Below, piece by piece: positions 49,301-57,021 of a DNA stretch of 64,000 nt. The position numbers and the translations under genes were made by a program. Each line of letters begins with the position of its first letter. Position 1 is the first letter of the stretch. The notes below the pieces were generated by a model, which saw only the letters and a list, made by a program, of their open reading frames with translations, searched no databases and was not told the DNA's origin. The stretch spans positions 48,167,454 to 48,231,453 of the forward strand of contig OZ022502.1 of NCBI GenBank assembly GCA_963989385.1, written 5' to 3'. Source of the stretch: Ctena decussata. Its lineage: Eukaryota; Mollusca; Bivalvia; Lucinida; Lucinidae.

Positions 49301-49674
49301 GGGTTTTCACTATCAAAACACAGAGCCCTAGATAAGAGGGAGTATTTGGTGATAATTAGGGATAATTTTTGTTAATTCTGGATAAAACATATGTTGTGAC
49401 CACTCGAGGAGACGGTTCAGATGAGTGGTCACAACATATGGTTTCAATAAGAATAAAGAAAATTATCCCTCAATTATCATCAAATAACCCTCTTATCTAG
49501 AGCTCTGAAAACAATCCTATCTTACAAGACGGATCTTTGAGACTGTTTTAGAAGGGAAACCCTGCCTTAGATAGAGTAATAACATGTACTTACAAACACT
49601 CCTCCCAGCTTGTCTAACATCCATGCTTTAGGAGCTACCAACCGCTTCAGATGCTTCCTGTGGCCACGGTAACC
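34203..49674 (-). CDS. RPS4: 40S ribosomal protein S4 (eS4), six coding exons recovered
   Basis: Component of the small ribosomal subunit that binds 18S rRNA in the cytoplasm. Coding exons from 5' to 3' on the minus strand are 49674-49594, 43062-42882, 40303-40206, 36376-36205, 35462-35333 and 34323-34203. All junctions have AG acceptors and GT donors. With an initiating ATG they sum to 786 nt, or 261 residues plus stop, against about 263 for animal RPS4. Landmarks are HLKRL and [10 protein letters not shown] (N-terminal domain), the S4 RNA-binding domain in the 181 bp exon ([13 protein letters not shown]), [13 protein letters not shown], the KOW motif region ([12 protein letters not shown]), [13 protein letters not shown], and the C-terminal [16 protein letters not shown]. 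The exon holding the start codon is not securely found. Introns are 0.9-6.5 kb and full of repeats. No frameshift or stop is seen, so this is a functional gene, not a retrocopy. Confidence 0.95.
34324..35332 (-). other. RPS4 last intron
   Basis: 1009 bp, AT-rich. Contains a CAAACTACTGATATTTCAAA inverted motif near 34535-34585. No gene seen. Confidence 0.8.
35333..35462 (-). CDS. RPS4: RPS4 exon with KOW motif (residues 180-221)
   Basis: 130 bp exon encoding [20 protein letters not shown], then [20 protein letters not shown]. Acceptor TTTTTCAG; donor GTAGGT. Both ends fall inside codons and match the neighbouring exons. Confidence 0.95.
35630..35765. repeat. Diverged palindromic MITE family 2 fragment in an RPS4 intron
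   Basis: CCCTCATTAAAACTCTCTTG and ACAGTTCTAATGAAGGGTCTC are degraded arms of the family. Confidence 0.55.
36205..36376 (-). CDS. RPS4: RPS4 central exon (residues 122-178)
   Basis: 172 bp exon encoding [19 protein letters not shown] through DFIKFDSG. Acceptor TTTTTCAACAG; donor GTGAGG. A palindromic MITE begins about 40 bp from the acceptor, between it and the probable branch-point zone. Confidence 0.95.
36417..36681. mobile_element. Palindromic MITE family 2, copy 2 (with internal duplication)
   Basis: GCTCTAGATAAGAAGGGATA ... CCCCTTCCTATCTGGAGC. A segment of about 55 bp (CTATAAAAACATACACTGTG ...) occurs twice, at 36470 and 36525. It lies in the RPS4 intron. Confidence 0.82.
36698..36900. 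mobile_element. Palindromic MITE family 2, copy 3
   Basis: Ends AGAGCTCTTGATAAGAGGGG and a mirror TTATCTAAAGCTCTG. The near-perfect central palindrome CCCCTCATCTGAACCGTCTTG pairs with its mirror at 36805-36830. Confidence 0.85.
37033..37726. mobile_element. Palindromic MITE split by a TTAA element
   Basis: Left arm 37033-37121 (ATGATGGGGCTGAGGCCGAG, AGGCTTGTTTTCAGATTATTT) is mirrored by right arm 37670-37726 (AAATAATCTGAAAACAGGCC, CAACCCCATCAT). The central hairpin CTTATGCGAGGCTTGCCGAG lies just left of the insertion. Confidence 0.82.
37118..37673. mobile_element. 548 bp piggyBac-like TTAA element
   Basis: TTAA at 37118-37121 and 37670-37673. Inverted ends CCCTCTAGTGCCC and GGGCACTAGAGGG. 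No transposase frame. Two short palindromes occur inside (TAGCATATATGCTA near 37255 and GTATCATATATGATAC near 37450). Confidence 0.9.
38164..38345. mobile_element. Mariner-like MITE with TA duplication
   Basis: 178 bp (38166-38343), ends CAGTCAAACCTGCTTAAG and CTTAAGGCAGGTTTGACTG, flanked by TA. The right TA is shared with the next element. Confidence 0.82.
38344..39636. mobile_element. Mariner-like element with TA duplication, containing a hAT-like insertion
   Basis: Ends CACTGCTCAAATTATTTAAAG-type (38346) and CTTTAAATATTTTGAGCAGTG-type (to 39634), flanked by TA. CACTGCTCAAA ends are common in Tc1/mariner-type elements. No intact transposase. A frame of about 116 codons at 39193-39543 is not recognised. 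Confidence 0.75.
38410..39183. mobile_element. hAT-like non-autonomous element nested in the mariner-like element
   Basis: Ends CAGGATTCAATCTAG and CTAGATTGAACCCTG. The left flank ATCTTC and right flank ATCTCC may be a diverged target duplication. Confidence 0.65.
40206..40303 (-). CDS. RPS4: RPS4 exon (residues 89-121)
   Basis: 98 bp exon encoding (D)[19 protein letters not shown] and [13 protein letters not shown]. Acceptor TTATCTTAG; donor GTTAGT. It completes the Asp codon split with the previous exon. Confidence 0.95.
40392..40555. mobile_element. Palindromic MITE in an RPS4 intron
   Basis: GCAAGTATCTTTCATGC and ATAGAAAAATCTGTCA are mirrored by TGACAGATTTTTCTA and CTGAAAGATACTTTTTCTTGC-like sequence around the GAGGCTTGCCTC centre. 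It begins about 90 bp from the 98 bp exon. Confidence 0.75.
40949..41023. repeat. Palindromic MITE family 1, right-end fragment (copy 8)
   Basis: TGCCCAGGCTGATCCGAGTA to AATGTCGCGGCTC; the left half is missing. Confidence 0.7.
41083..41240 (+). repeat. Dispersed direct repeat, copy 1
   Basis: GTACCAACTGTTGGTAATGC, CAGCGACCGTCAG and GGCTTCGATATGTGCA recur in order at 42253-42400. Both copies sit just downstream of family 1 MITE sequence. Confidence 0.75.
41923..42160. mobile_element. Palindromic MITE family 1, copy 9
   Basis: GAGCCACGACATTAGAAAAT ... TTTCTCTTGTTGCGGTTC with the usual inner arms, in an RPS4 intron. Confidence 0.85.
42253..42400 (+). repeat. Dispersed direct repeat, copy 2
   Basis: Diverged copy of 41083-41240 (about 75-80% by eye). 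Confidence 0.75.
42882..43062 (-). CDS. RPS4: RPS4 exon with S4 RNA-binding domain (residues 29-88)
   Basis: 181 bp exon from [17 protein letters not shown] to YPAGFM plus one base of the next codon. Acceptor TTTACAG; donor GTAATT. Contains the S4-domain core [20 protein letters not shown]. Confidence 0.95.
43415..45817. mobile_element. hAT-like element with AAGAT duplication, containing pearl-like element D
   Basis: 43420-45812 with inverted ends CAGTGTTCCTTTTCAG and CTGAAAAGGAACACTG, flanked by AAGAT (43415-43419 and 45813-45817). The CAGTG-type end suggests hAT or a related class. A 5 bp duplication is shorter than the classic 8 bp, so the class is uncertain. No transposase frame. Confidence 0.75.
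43496..45099 (+). mobile_element. Pearl-like tandem-repeat element D
   Basis: Begins ACTAGAAAATGTGTTTATGA, then ACTATGCCCCCAAACC. Contains diverged units of about 167 bp (TTCCATAGGCTTACAATGCA at about 44355, 44521, 44688), a pure ACGG-type microsatellite (45014-45050), GGCCCAAACCAATATGCCCC and the end GTTGGGGGCATAA. Same subfamily as element B. Confidence 0.88.
45858..48105 (+). mobile_element. Pearl-like tandem-repeat element E
   Basis: Begins ACTAGAAATGTTTTTCAGAG, then GATGTCCCCCCACCAG, and ends GGTGGGGGGACATAA. Contains about twelve units of 146-149 bp centred on GAGGTCAAGGTCACC and TCAGCTCTTAAACTTGTCCC. A CGACGC microsatellite (about 48030-48050) takes the place of ACGG. The unit sequence is unrelated to A-D although the termini match. 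Confidence 0.88.
48156..48380. mobile_element. MITE with GGGCCCAGTTGTT ends
   Basis: TGGGCCCAGTTGTTAAAA at the left and a mirror TTTGAACAACTGGGCCCA at the right, with inner CTAACGA/TCGTTAG arms. No coding capacity. Confidence 0.8.
48754..48956. mobile_element. Mariner-like MITE with TA duplication
   Basis: 199 bp (48756-48954). Ends GGGTCAAGTCAGGTAAATTC and GAATTTACCTGACTTGACCC, flanked by TA. A central hairpin GATGAGACGGCTCAT lies at 48872-48902. Confidence 0.85.
49322..49507. mobile_element. Palindromic MITE family 2, copy 5
   Basis: AGAGCCCTAGATAAGAGGGA ... CCCTCTTATCTAGAGCTCTG, about 87 bp from the RPS4 exon donor at 49594. Confidence 0.85.
49594..49674 (-). CDS. RPS4: RPS4 second exon (residues 2-28)
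   Basis: 81 bp, 27 codons: [20 protein letters not shown] then DKLGGVF. Acceptor TTACTTCAG; donor GTAAGT. In animal RPS4 genes the start codon often sits alone at the end of exon 1, and the phase here fits that. The first residues (GYRGH) differ from the usual ARGPK and add one residue. Confidence 0.9.
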
Positions 49675-49958
49675 CTGAAGTAAAATGAAAATAAACCTTA
49701 CTGCAAAGCTGAAAAGGCATTATAAATCTAAACATCAGACTCTGGTTATTATATTTTTTGTGTATGGTGAATGAGATTGAGAACTAAGGATTTTGTTGCC
49801 GTTTTTATAAGACGGTGACTGTGTGATCTGACACAGAAACTCCAGCCTCAAGTCTAGTCTATAGCAAAACTTCTATCCCACTTGTTTTCGGCATCTGGTA
49901 GCGATAATAACAGTCGCAGGGGGCGCTGCGTCAAGGTAGGTAATCTACAGCCATTTCT

Positions 49959-49964
49959 TGGCCG
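49959..49964 (-). other. RPS4: Candidate RPS4 exon 1 start (ATG GCT)
   Basis: On the minus strand GGCCAAGAAATGGCT is followed by GTAGAT, a weak donor. Splicing to 49674 keeps frame and would give Met-Ala before GYRG, with a 284 bp intron. No better ATG-plus-donor was seen up to the SINE at 53.8 kb, but exon 1 could also lie beyond the LTR element or outside the window. Confidence 0.3.
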
Positions 49965-50001
49965 ATTTTTTTCAAACCGAGTGTAGGCATAAAACAGGTT
50001 G

Positions 50002-50548
50002 TTAAAGGTAGGTTCCTGTACTAGCGATAACAATTATGTCCACAAAATAATTTCGTCTTTTTCTGAGCAGTATTGAATTCTCTTATTTTTCTGAATTTGT
50101 TGCTACTGAGAAACTCGTCAGATGTTGAAGAAATTGTCGTTTTCCCTTTTGGTTTATTTTCTTTCGTTGGAATTCCAGTTCTAAAAATAACTATTTTTAT
50201 TGTGTCTATAAGTGCGAGATTTCTGATGCCATTCTCAAGAGGTCAATTTTCCCTTGTCGTGAGCTCTCCTAGAGGTCCTGGCATGGTGGATTGGTTGAAA
50301 CTATCCCAAAATGCAGTGCAGCATGACCTCAGCTGCGTTATCTATTTTTGGCGCGAACTAAAAATAGCGCTAACTGGTGTGCGAAGCAGAGTTAGGAAAT
50401 CCCTTGCAAAACAACTTTTCTAATATTTTTTTTGATTTACACTTTTTAGTGAAACTTATTCATTTCAGTTTACAAGTGCTTTCCAACAACTTGGATGAAA
50501 GATCATCAAAATTTTGATGCATTCCAAAGTACAGGAACCTACCTTTAA
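50002..50548. mobile_element. 539 bp TTAA element next to the RPS4 5' region
   Basis: TTAA at 50002-50005 and 50545-50548. Perfect 17 bp inverted ends AGGTAGGTTCCTGTACT. An internal open frame of 116 codons (50073-50423) is hydrophobic and unrecognised; it may be chance. Confidence 0.88.
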
Positions 50549-51420
50549 TGTGAAGATCAGCAATTATTTTCGCTAAAAATCTTGTTAGTGTATGCCTGTT
50601 TATGTGTTGGGTAAGTTCTACATTCGATGACACATAATTTCGTGATTTTAACTTTGCTTATTTCCGGGTTCCAGGATTCCGAACCGTTCCGGAAATAGGA
50701 TTATGTCCCTTTCATATGTTAGGTATGTTTTGAAAGTTGAAACTGTTTTTCTAATTTTGCCGTTTTTAGCGCGTTAATAATTGTGTTTCTGGAATTTTCT
50801 CCCTCAAGAGAAGGACAACAACCATTACTAACGTTTTGGGTCATTGAATTTGCTCATTCAAAGTGGACAAAGTGGATAGGTAAATTCACAGGTGGATGAC
50901 CTTACTATATACCTGTGCATGATTTTCTCAAGACCATATTTGGGAGCAATAAGAATTTATAACAGGATATAACCAGAAAAGTGAGTTTTGTGCTGATATT
51001 ACTCCCCCTGTTTTCTGCCAGTTTTGGAGTGTTTACTTTTGTATCTAAGGGTTTCCAAGGACCCAAAAAGGACATTTGAAAGGATCCAATGTGATGCTCA
51101 GTGGTAATTATGTGCTTTCTATGGTCATGTGATGTCATTTCTATTTATATTTTGTAGGAAATTTTGCGTTCTAATTTTAAGTATAAGCAGCTACATCTGG
51201 TGGTACGCTAACCAGAGCAAATCCTTGTTGAGGACTGGTACTACGGCCTTTCTTTCCCCTACATAAGGCCATGTTAACTTCCCATAATGCATTACGTAGT
51301 TTTTTTGGACAGCAAAGCCCTTCAAAAATGAGTGTTTCAATTGTCCTTCAATTTTTTGTATGTTAGAAAGCCTTAGCTAACTAAATAAATAGGACCTGGT
51401 GTTGCACTTGGTGACAATAT
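50549..51420. other. Possible RPS4 upstream region
   Basis: No gene or complete repeat recognised. It may include promoter sequence if the candidate exon 1 at 49959 is right. Confidence 0.3.
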
Positions 51421-52027
51421 CTCTCTCGAGGGTCCGTGGAAACACCCCAAACCACCCCAAAACTCTAACAAACCACCCCAAACCAGCTTCCCCAGATTCA
51501 CATCACCCCCCCCTGTCCCCTCCACACATACACCAACACCGCTACCACCCATCCCAAACAGTATCAAAATAGATTCAAAATAAAAAGAACACTTTAATAA
51601 GTGTTTACCCATGATATGTATGTATGTATCTCTTTTAATAACTTCGGGTTTAAATATTAACGAAAAATTAATAATCTCAGTATAATAAAGTAAATTATTT
51701 TGTACGTTTATGTATGTCACGCAGGGTGGGGCATGGGCGGGGGAGGAGGGGGCCGACCATCTATACCACTCCAAACCAGCCACCCTGGATACAAACTGGA
51801 ACCCCACCTCTTGCGCAGTTGCACGTTAATTAAAGAATGAAGGGGGTGGAGGGGATGAAAGAACTAATACTCGCCAATTGGCCTGAAATGTAGGTGTCCT
51901 GGTGGGGGAGGGGGTGGGGTTCTAGTTTGTATCCAGGGAGGCTGGTTTGGGGCAGTATGAAAGTGGTTTGGGGTGATTTGGGATGTTTTGGGGTGGTTTG
52001 GGGTGTTTCCACGGACCGCTCTCTCGA
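51421..52027. mobile_element. MULE-like element with G-rich inverted ends and 9 bp duplication
   Basis: 51430-52018 with inverted ends GGTCCGTGGAAACACCCC and mirror GGGGTGTTTCCACGGACC, extended inward by repeated CCACCCCAAAC. CTCTCTCGA flanks both ends (51421-51429, 52019-52027). A 9 bp duplication is typical of Mutator-like elements. No transposase frame. Confidence 0.75.
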
Positions 52028-53821
52028 TACTGAGACGATCATTTTCAGATCATTACCTCGGGTATTTCGGGTAAGGAAGTGTCTCCGGGTACGGTACCGT
52101 ACCCCGAGACTCTGGGTCTCCAGGTACGGCAGTAAGTTTTCAATACTCTATATATGTATTAAGTAGTTTTACCTATTTAATATAGTTAATCCATCAATAA
52201 AGTTACTCCTTGTAAAAAATTCATTGAGTCGTCATCTTGGTAGGGAAAATTATAACCTTCAAGTCCGTCATTTACGTTATTTTGACTGATGTACATAAAG
52301 TGCGAAAAACACGGCCGATGTGTATTATTTGATCGCCCGCTAATTGCACGCAGAAAATGACTTCTGAAGAGTGCAAACAACTATCATCTTGTTATAATCT
52401 GCACAAATAGACAATTACACTTATTTTTAAAAAGGTATCCATCTTTTTAATATTTCTGCGATAAGCAATGTAGACCAAAAACAGACGCCTAAAAAACGCA
52501 TGCAGCGTTCTTAAATATGCCTTTCGTCAAACAAGTCATGTGCGCCAAGTGAAGTTCTCCAAGTGTTGTTGCACAACTTAATCGAAATAACATTGAGTAT
52601 TCATTATTATATGTATTTATTTGTGTGCTTATGAAGGTATTATCGCTTTTTTTAACAGATATCGCATTGTCGGAATCAGGACAGCTCGGACCAAAGACAA
52701 CTCGCCCCACAAAATCTCGGACCAGGGCAACTCGCCCCAATTTTTTTAAAACTTACCACCAGTCAACGCGTCCCATATCATAAGCTTGCCAAAAGTCACT
52801 CGCATCAAATTATAAATACTCAGCCCAGATGTATCATGAGTGTTTTTAAATTCCACTGAAAATGTACCATATGACTCCATGTATATGCACTGACAAATTA
52901 ACAATCCCTGACACACAACTTGAAGGGATTTACGGTAATGACGGGCGTCTTTGTAAATTTGGTTTTAGCTGCCCCCGCCTTCCCCTCGCCCCTTCAAAAA
53001 AGATAATCACTAACATTACAGAAAGCCATATAATTGATTGAATTTCACCTCAGCGGAACGTACATGTATCCATAGCCGCAATACCGGGGCGCCGTTCGTC
53101 CGTCCATTGAATAAAAACTGTTACTCACTGTTGGATTTTATTATTAATTTGGACAAAACAGGTGTGAAAAACAACAATTATTGGTGTTAGCGCGAAACTG
53201 TCGTGTTATTTCTTATGCCAAAAAAAAAAAAAAACATCGTTTAGGCCACATTATTCATTAATTATTTTCCCTAGCAAGAAGGCGACTTAATGAAATTTTT
53301 ACAATACATTAAGGTTCCTCTTAACAGTTATATTGCAAAATTTCAAAGAGATTTTTTTACTGTTTTTCATGTCAAAACCTGGCCATATTATATACCAGAT
53401 TAATTGTCCAGAAATGCTGATAAATTTGAAGCGGAAAAAGTCTTTTTAAGAAATCACTATTTTGTGAAATTTTACTTTTTTTCAGAGTTTTCGGCAAAAA
53501 TGTTACTTATCTCCCTTCACTCACGATCTGCAAAATAATGATGTAAAAATGTTTGTTATGCTTGTATTTAAGGACTGCCACATGAGAAAAGAACGAAAAT
53601 AGCCAAATTACAACGAAAATGGATGATTTCCAAAAAAATTCCATAAAAAAAAATTCAAACATCATCCATGTTGGAACTACTTTTTCAGCAATGTGAACCA
53701 AAGTATGGTGGCCTGAATGCACCAACAGAAATTGTTATTTTAACTGAAAAGTATTTGAACATGAGTTTATTTATTTATTTTGATACAGCAAGTTCTGAAA
53801 GGTTTGTAAACTGAGGTTTAG
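52028..53821. other. Intergenic, no gene recognised
   Basis: Contains a GACAACTCGCCCCA / GGCAACTCGCCCCA repeat at 52690-52740 and A/T homopolymers. No protein-like frame. Confidence 0.4.
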
Positions 53822-53934
53822 ATATTTTGGAAGGTTGGTTGGTTGATTTGATGCTTAATTATCATCCACGGTAAACAGCTAAGGTCATGTTGGGATGGTC
53901 AGTTAACCTAACCACACTATTCCTGGGCAGGCTT

Positions 53935-56083
53935 TGTTACGAAATGGATCTAATCGTCCACTATGTCGTCGAGATTATTTTAATCCTTTCAATCAGTAAG
54001 GCTACAGTTTTTAGGGTAACTGTGGTAATAAAACATTTACGGAAATTGTGGCTACGTTATGCATGGGTTGTTTGTGAATACCTCTCGTGGACAGCGTATT
54101 GCATGATTTTAAGGTGAATACCTGCACGAGTCTTTTGATTGTGGAAAGCGTGTTGCATGATTTTAATGTGAGACGCATAGTATTTATACGCCTATCTTTT
54201 AATGAAAAGTTAGACGTGGCTGTTTAATTCTTGATGGATGTTATATTGTTGTGTGCCCAGATTCTGTGTTAAGACCTAGAAGGGTAAGATTTTATTATAT
54301 TTATTTAGAATAGTTTGGCTAAGAATGAAAAATGTGACTTCTGATTGATATGGTATGATTATATGTGTCGACTGATTTGATTTTGTTGGCAGTGATCAGG
54401 CTGCGCATGTGTCGACCGATTTTGTTAGTAAGCATGCTGCGCATAATATTTGTATATTAGGAAGTTTTGTAAATTTCGGAAATAGTTTATATCACTGATG
54501 TTGGTTGCAATGGTGTGCGTCTATTTGACGTCCAGTGACGTCAGTGGCATTCATGTTATTCATGTGACGTCAGTTGCATTCATGTTATTGCGACGTCAGC
54601 ACTTTTTATATTAGTTTCACGTATACGTGGCCTATAGAAGTAGATTGATTTGTAATGGAACTAATTTATATACTCGTGACGTCAATTGACGCCATAGCAT
54701 GCACCGCATTAAGGGTTTTTTCCATAAGTTATAATGGTAACATTTGGTCATCATGCGTTTGATTTGCCTTCATTAGACGGCGTCATATGGTATAACATCA
54801 TTGATGTCATGATGTCAGATCAAACGTTATGATCCCAAATGTGTGAGAAACGCTAATTCAGCTATTATATTCTATGGCAAATGGTATTACGCTTTGTTTA
54901 AAGAAATGAATTAATACATATGCGGGTTAGATTTTTGGTAAATCAACTTAATGTAAATACGTCGTTGTTTAGATTCATTTATGTTTTATGTGGGATATGT
55001 CATGGTAATACCTGTTGACGTCAGTATACTTCTTGACAATGTTTGACGTCAGATCCTTCGACGCACATGCGTGGTAGGATCTACGTTTCTTCATTGGCGG
55101 AAGTGGTAAGCACACTTTTAGCTTTACATCGTGAGCACGAGTCGTGTCTAGTGACACGGCTGGGGTGTGCACGTTATGCTCGGCATTCGCCGAGGGCGTT
55201 GTATTGTATTTCCAAGAAAGGCCCAAGTCTTACATATTGTTATATGTAGTTACAATGTATTAAGTGTAAGTTCGTTATTTTTAGGCACATCAAGTCCGGC
55301 AGTCAGCTGTTAGGGCTTAGAGCCACGTCTCACCTGGAGATTCGATATACGTCTCCAGGTTAATACCAACCCGGGTAGAGGCAGTTACAACGCCGTTTGT
55401 GCATGGTTCCTAAGCAGAGGCGGGAAGCACAAAATGTAGGCGGAAGTGGTTAGCACAGTTTTGCCAGATTCTGTGATAAGATCTGAAGGTCACATCAAGT
55501 GTGGGACAGTGTTCGTCCACTAAGGTGTTTTAATATATATAGACTGGTCCCTGGTACGATCCAGGGAGCGACCAGTATATAATCGTGCACGTGTTAATAA
55601 GAGTTGGTGTTCCTCATGATATATGAACTGGCCCATGACATGATCCAGGGAACGACGAATTGAAGTCTACCAACATAAGGCCTTGTTGTTTTTTTTTATG
55701 AGCTCAAACTAACGTTTTTTTGTCCTTTGTGTTTTCCTTTAGTTCATGGCGCTGAGCCGAGTACGGTGTTGACGTCAGACGGTAATCTATTTGCGTATTG
55801 CGCGCAAATCGATTACAGATTTGAAACAAACACCTTACTTGGGCCAGCGACATGAACTGATATGTGTTGTATATTATTGTAATTGTGACAGTTGTAAATT
55901 GTATTGTTGTATATAAAATTTACATTATATATAAACTTAAAAAAATTCTAACGTTGTTAGAGTTTCCTTGTTAGTGTATTACACTAGTAGATAACCCTTT
56001 AACCGGAAGTCACCCTCCGCCGTCCTGGCGACGCATAAGGCTCTACACCCGTGTCGACCGAGTGTAAAACCTTCTGCGTAACA
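53935..56083 (+). repeat. 5' LTR (2149 bp)
   Basis: Direct repeat of 60768-62933 with TG...CA ends. It is unusually long for a Ty3-like LTR. It contains eight GACGTC cores (near 54527, 54537, 54566, 54592, 54678, 55017, 55045, 55771), mostly in CRE/ATF-like TGACGTCA contexts. An AATAAA lies at 54027 and TATA-like strings near 55530-55580 and 55910. The U3/R/U5 borders could not be placed. Short open frames inside it occur at the same places in both LTRs and show no protein-like features. Confidence 0.95.
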
Positions 56084-56100
56084 TGGTGTCAGAAGTGGGA
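56084..56100 (+). promoter_or_regulatory. Primer-binding site (tRNA-Leu type)
   Basis: TGGTGTCAGAAGTGGGA begins at the base after the 5' LTR. It is complementary to a tRNA 3' end of the form TCCCACTTCTGACA-CCA, which matches the known 3' end of animal tRNA-Leu(CAA). Minus-strand DNA synthesis would start here. Confidence 0.9.
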
Positions 56101-57021
56101 TTTGATTTCCGGTTAATATCTGCCAGTGTAACACATTGACAATATATACAGAATCTAGGCACAATTTTGTCAGACATTTTTTTTTTATTATTAGTGACTT
56201 TCTGATTGTTCTTTTCTAAGGTGACGTAAGGCTATGAATTTTAGGGGAGCAATTTTGCCACTAAATTCTTTGTAAATGTAACCTACACTCAATTAAGGTC
56301 AACTATCCTTATTCCCTGCGTGATGAAGTGCGATAGCCCATGCATTTGTGCTAAAATGTAACAGGTTGCATATCTGAGTGGGGAAACTGAGGTATATAGA
56401 CCTGAATTGTCTTGGCACGGATGATACATATTTAGTTTTAAGGTCCGTTTGAGTACCTTGGCACTGCTGTTGCATGACAATCTGTTAGTTCATTAATTCA
56501 AACGTTTGTACGTAGTGTCGTAACCGTTACTGAGGTCCATTTTATGTCCTGATTTAGTAACGTAGGTCACTCGTAACGTTATATAATATCGTTACAATGA
56601 ATTAAACCTAATAGCGGAATCTTAAGTTTGATTTACCGTTGGTATCCTATAAGGTTTTGTAATGTAGGACGTACAGTTGTCGTGTCAGTGTTAATACGTT
56701 GCGTTACATACGTTACATTTGTATATCCGATACGCTAGATCAAGTTGGGCGTAATTGTAATGTGGGTTATTTACGTCATCTAATTGTGCCATTTGAAAGT
56801 GAAAAGTAATTCTCGGCAAAGTCAACGTCAGTTTATGACGTCATTTCCGGTCTGTTATGAACGTAACTTTAATGGCTACGTCCAGATCGCGAGTATACTA
56901 ATTAATCAACGTTTTAGTTGGATTAGTTCGTTATTATTATTGTTAACGTTTTAGTTAACGTGTGTGACTTTAAGTGAACGTCGGTTTCAGTTAAGTTAAC
57001 GTGAGCATTACGTTAAGTGTC
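56101..57021 (+). other. 5' leader of the LTR retrotransposon
   Basis: About 920 bp between the primer-binding site and the Gag start, without a long open frame. It would be expected to hold packaging signals, but none can be recognised by eye. A further TGACGTCA-like site lies near 56836. The last 150 bp are rich in GTTAACGT-type repeats. Confidence 0.7.

Noticed and set aside
50073..50423. 116-codon frame inside the TTAA element
   Set aside because: Hydrophobic low-complexity translation with no recognisable domain; likely chance in a non-autonomous element.
54975..55249. Open frames of 83 and 68 codons inside the 5' LTR, repeated in the 3' LTR
   Set aside because: They are duplicated only because the LTRs are; composition and content are not protein-like.
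57001..57021. Upstream extension of the polyprotein to a GTG codon
   Set aside because: GTG is not a usual eukaryotic start; ATG at 57022 has a good context and loses only seven residues.
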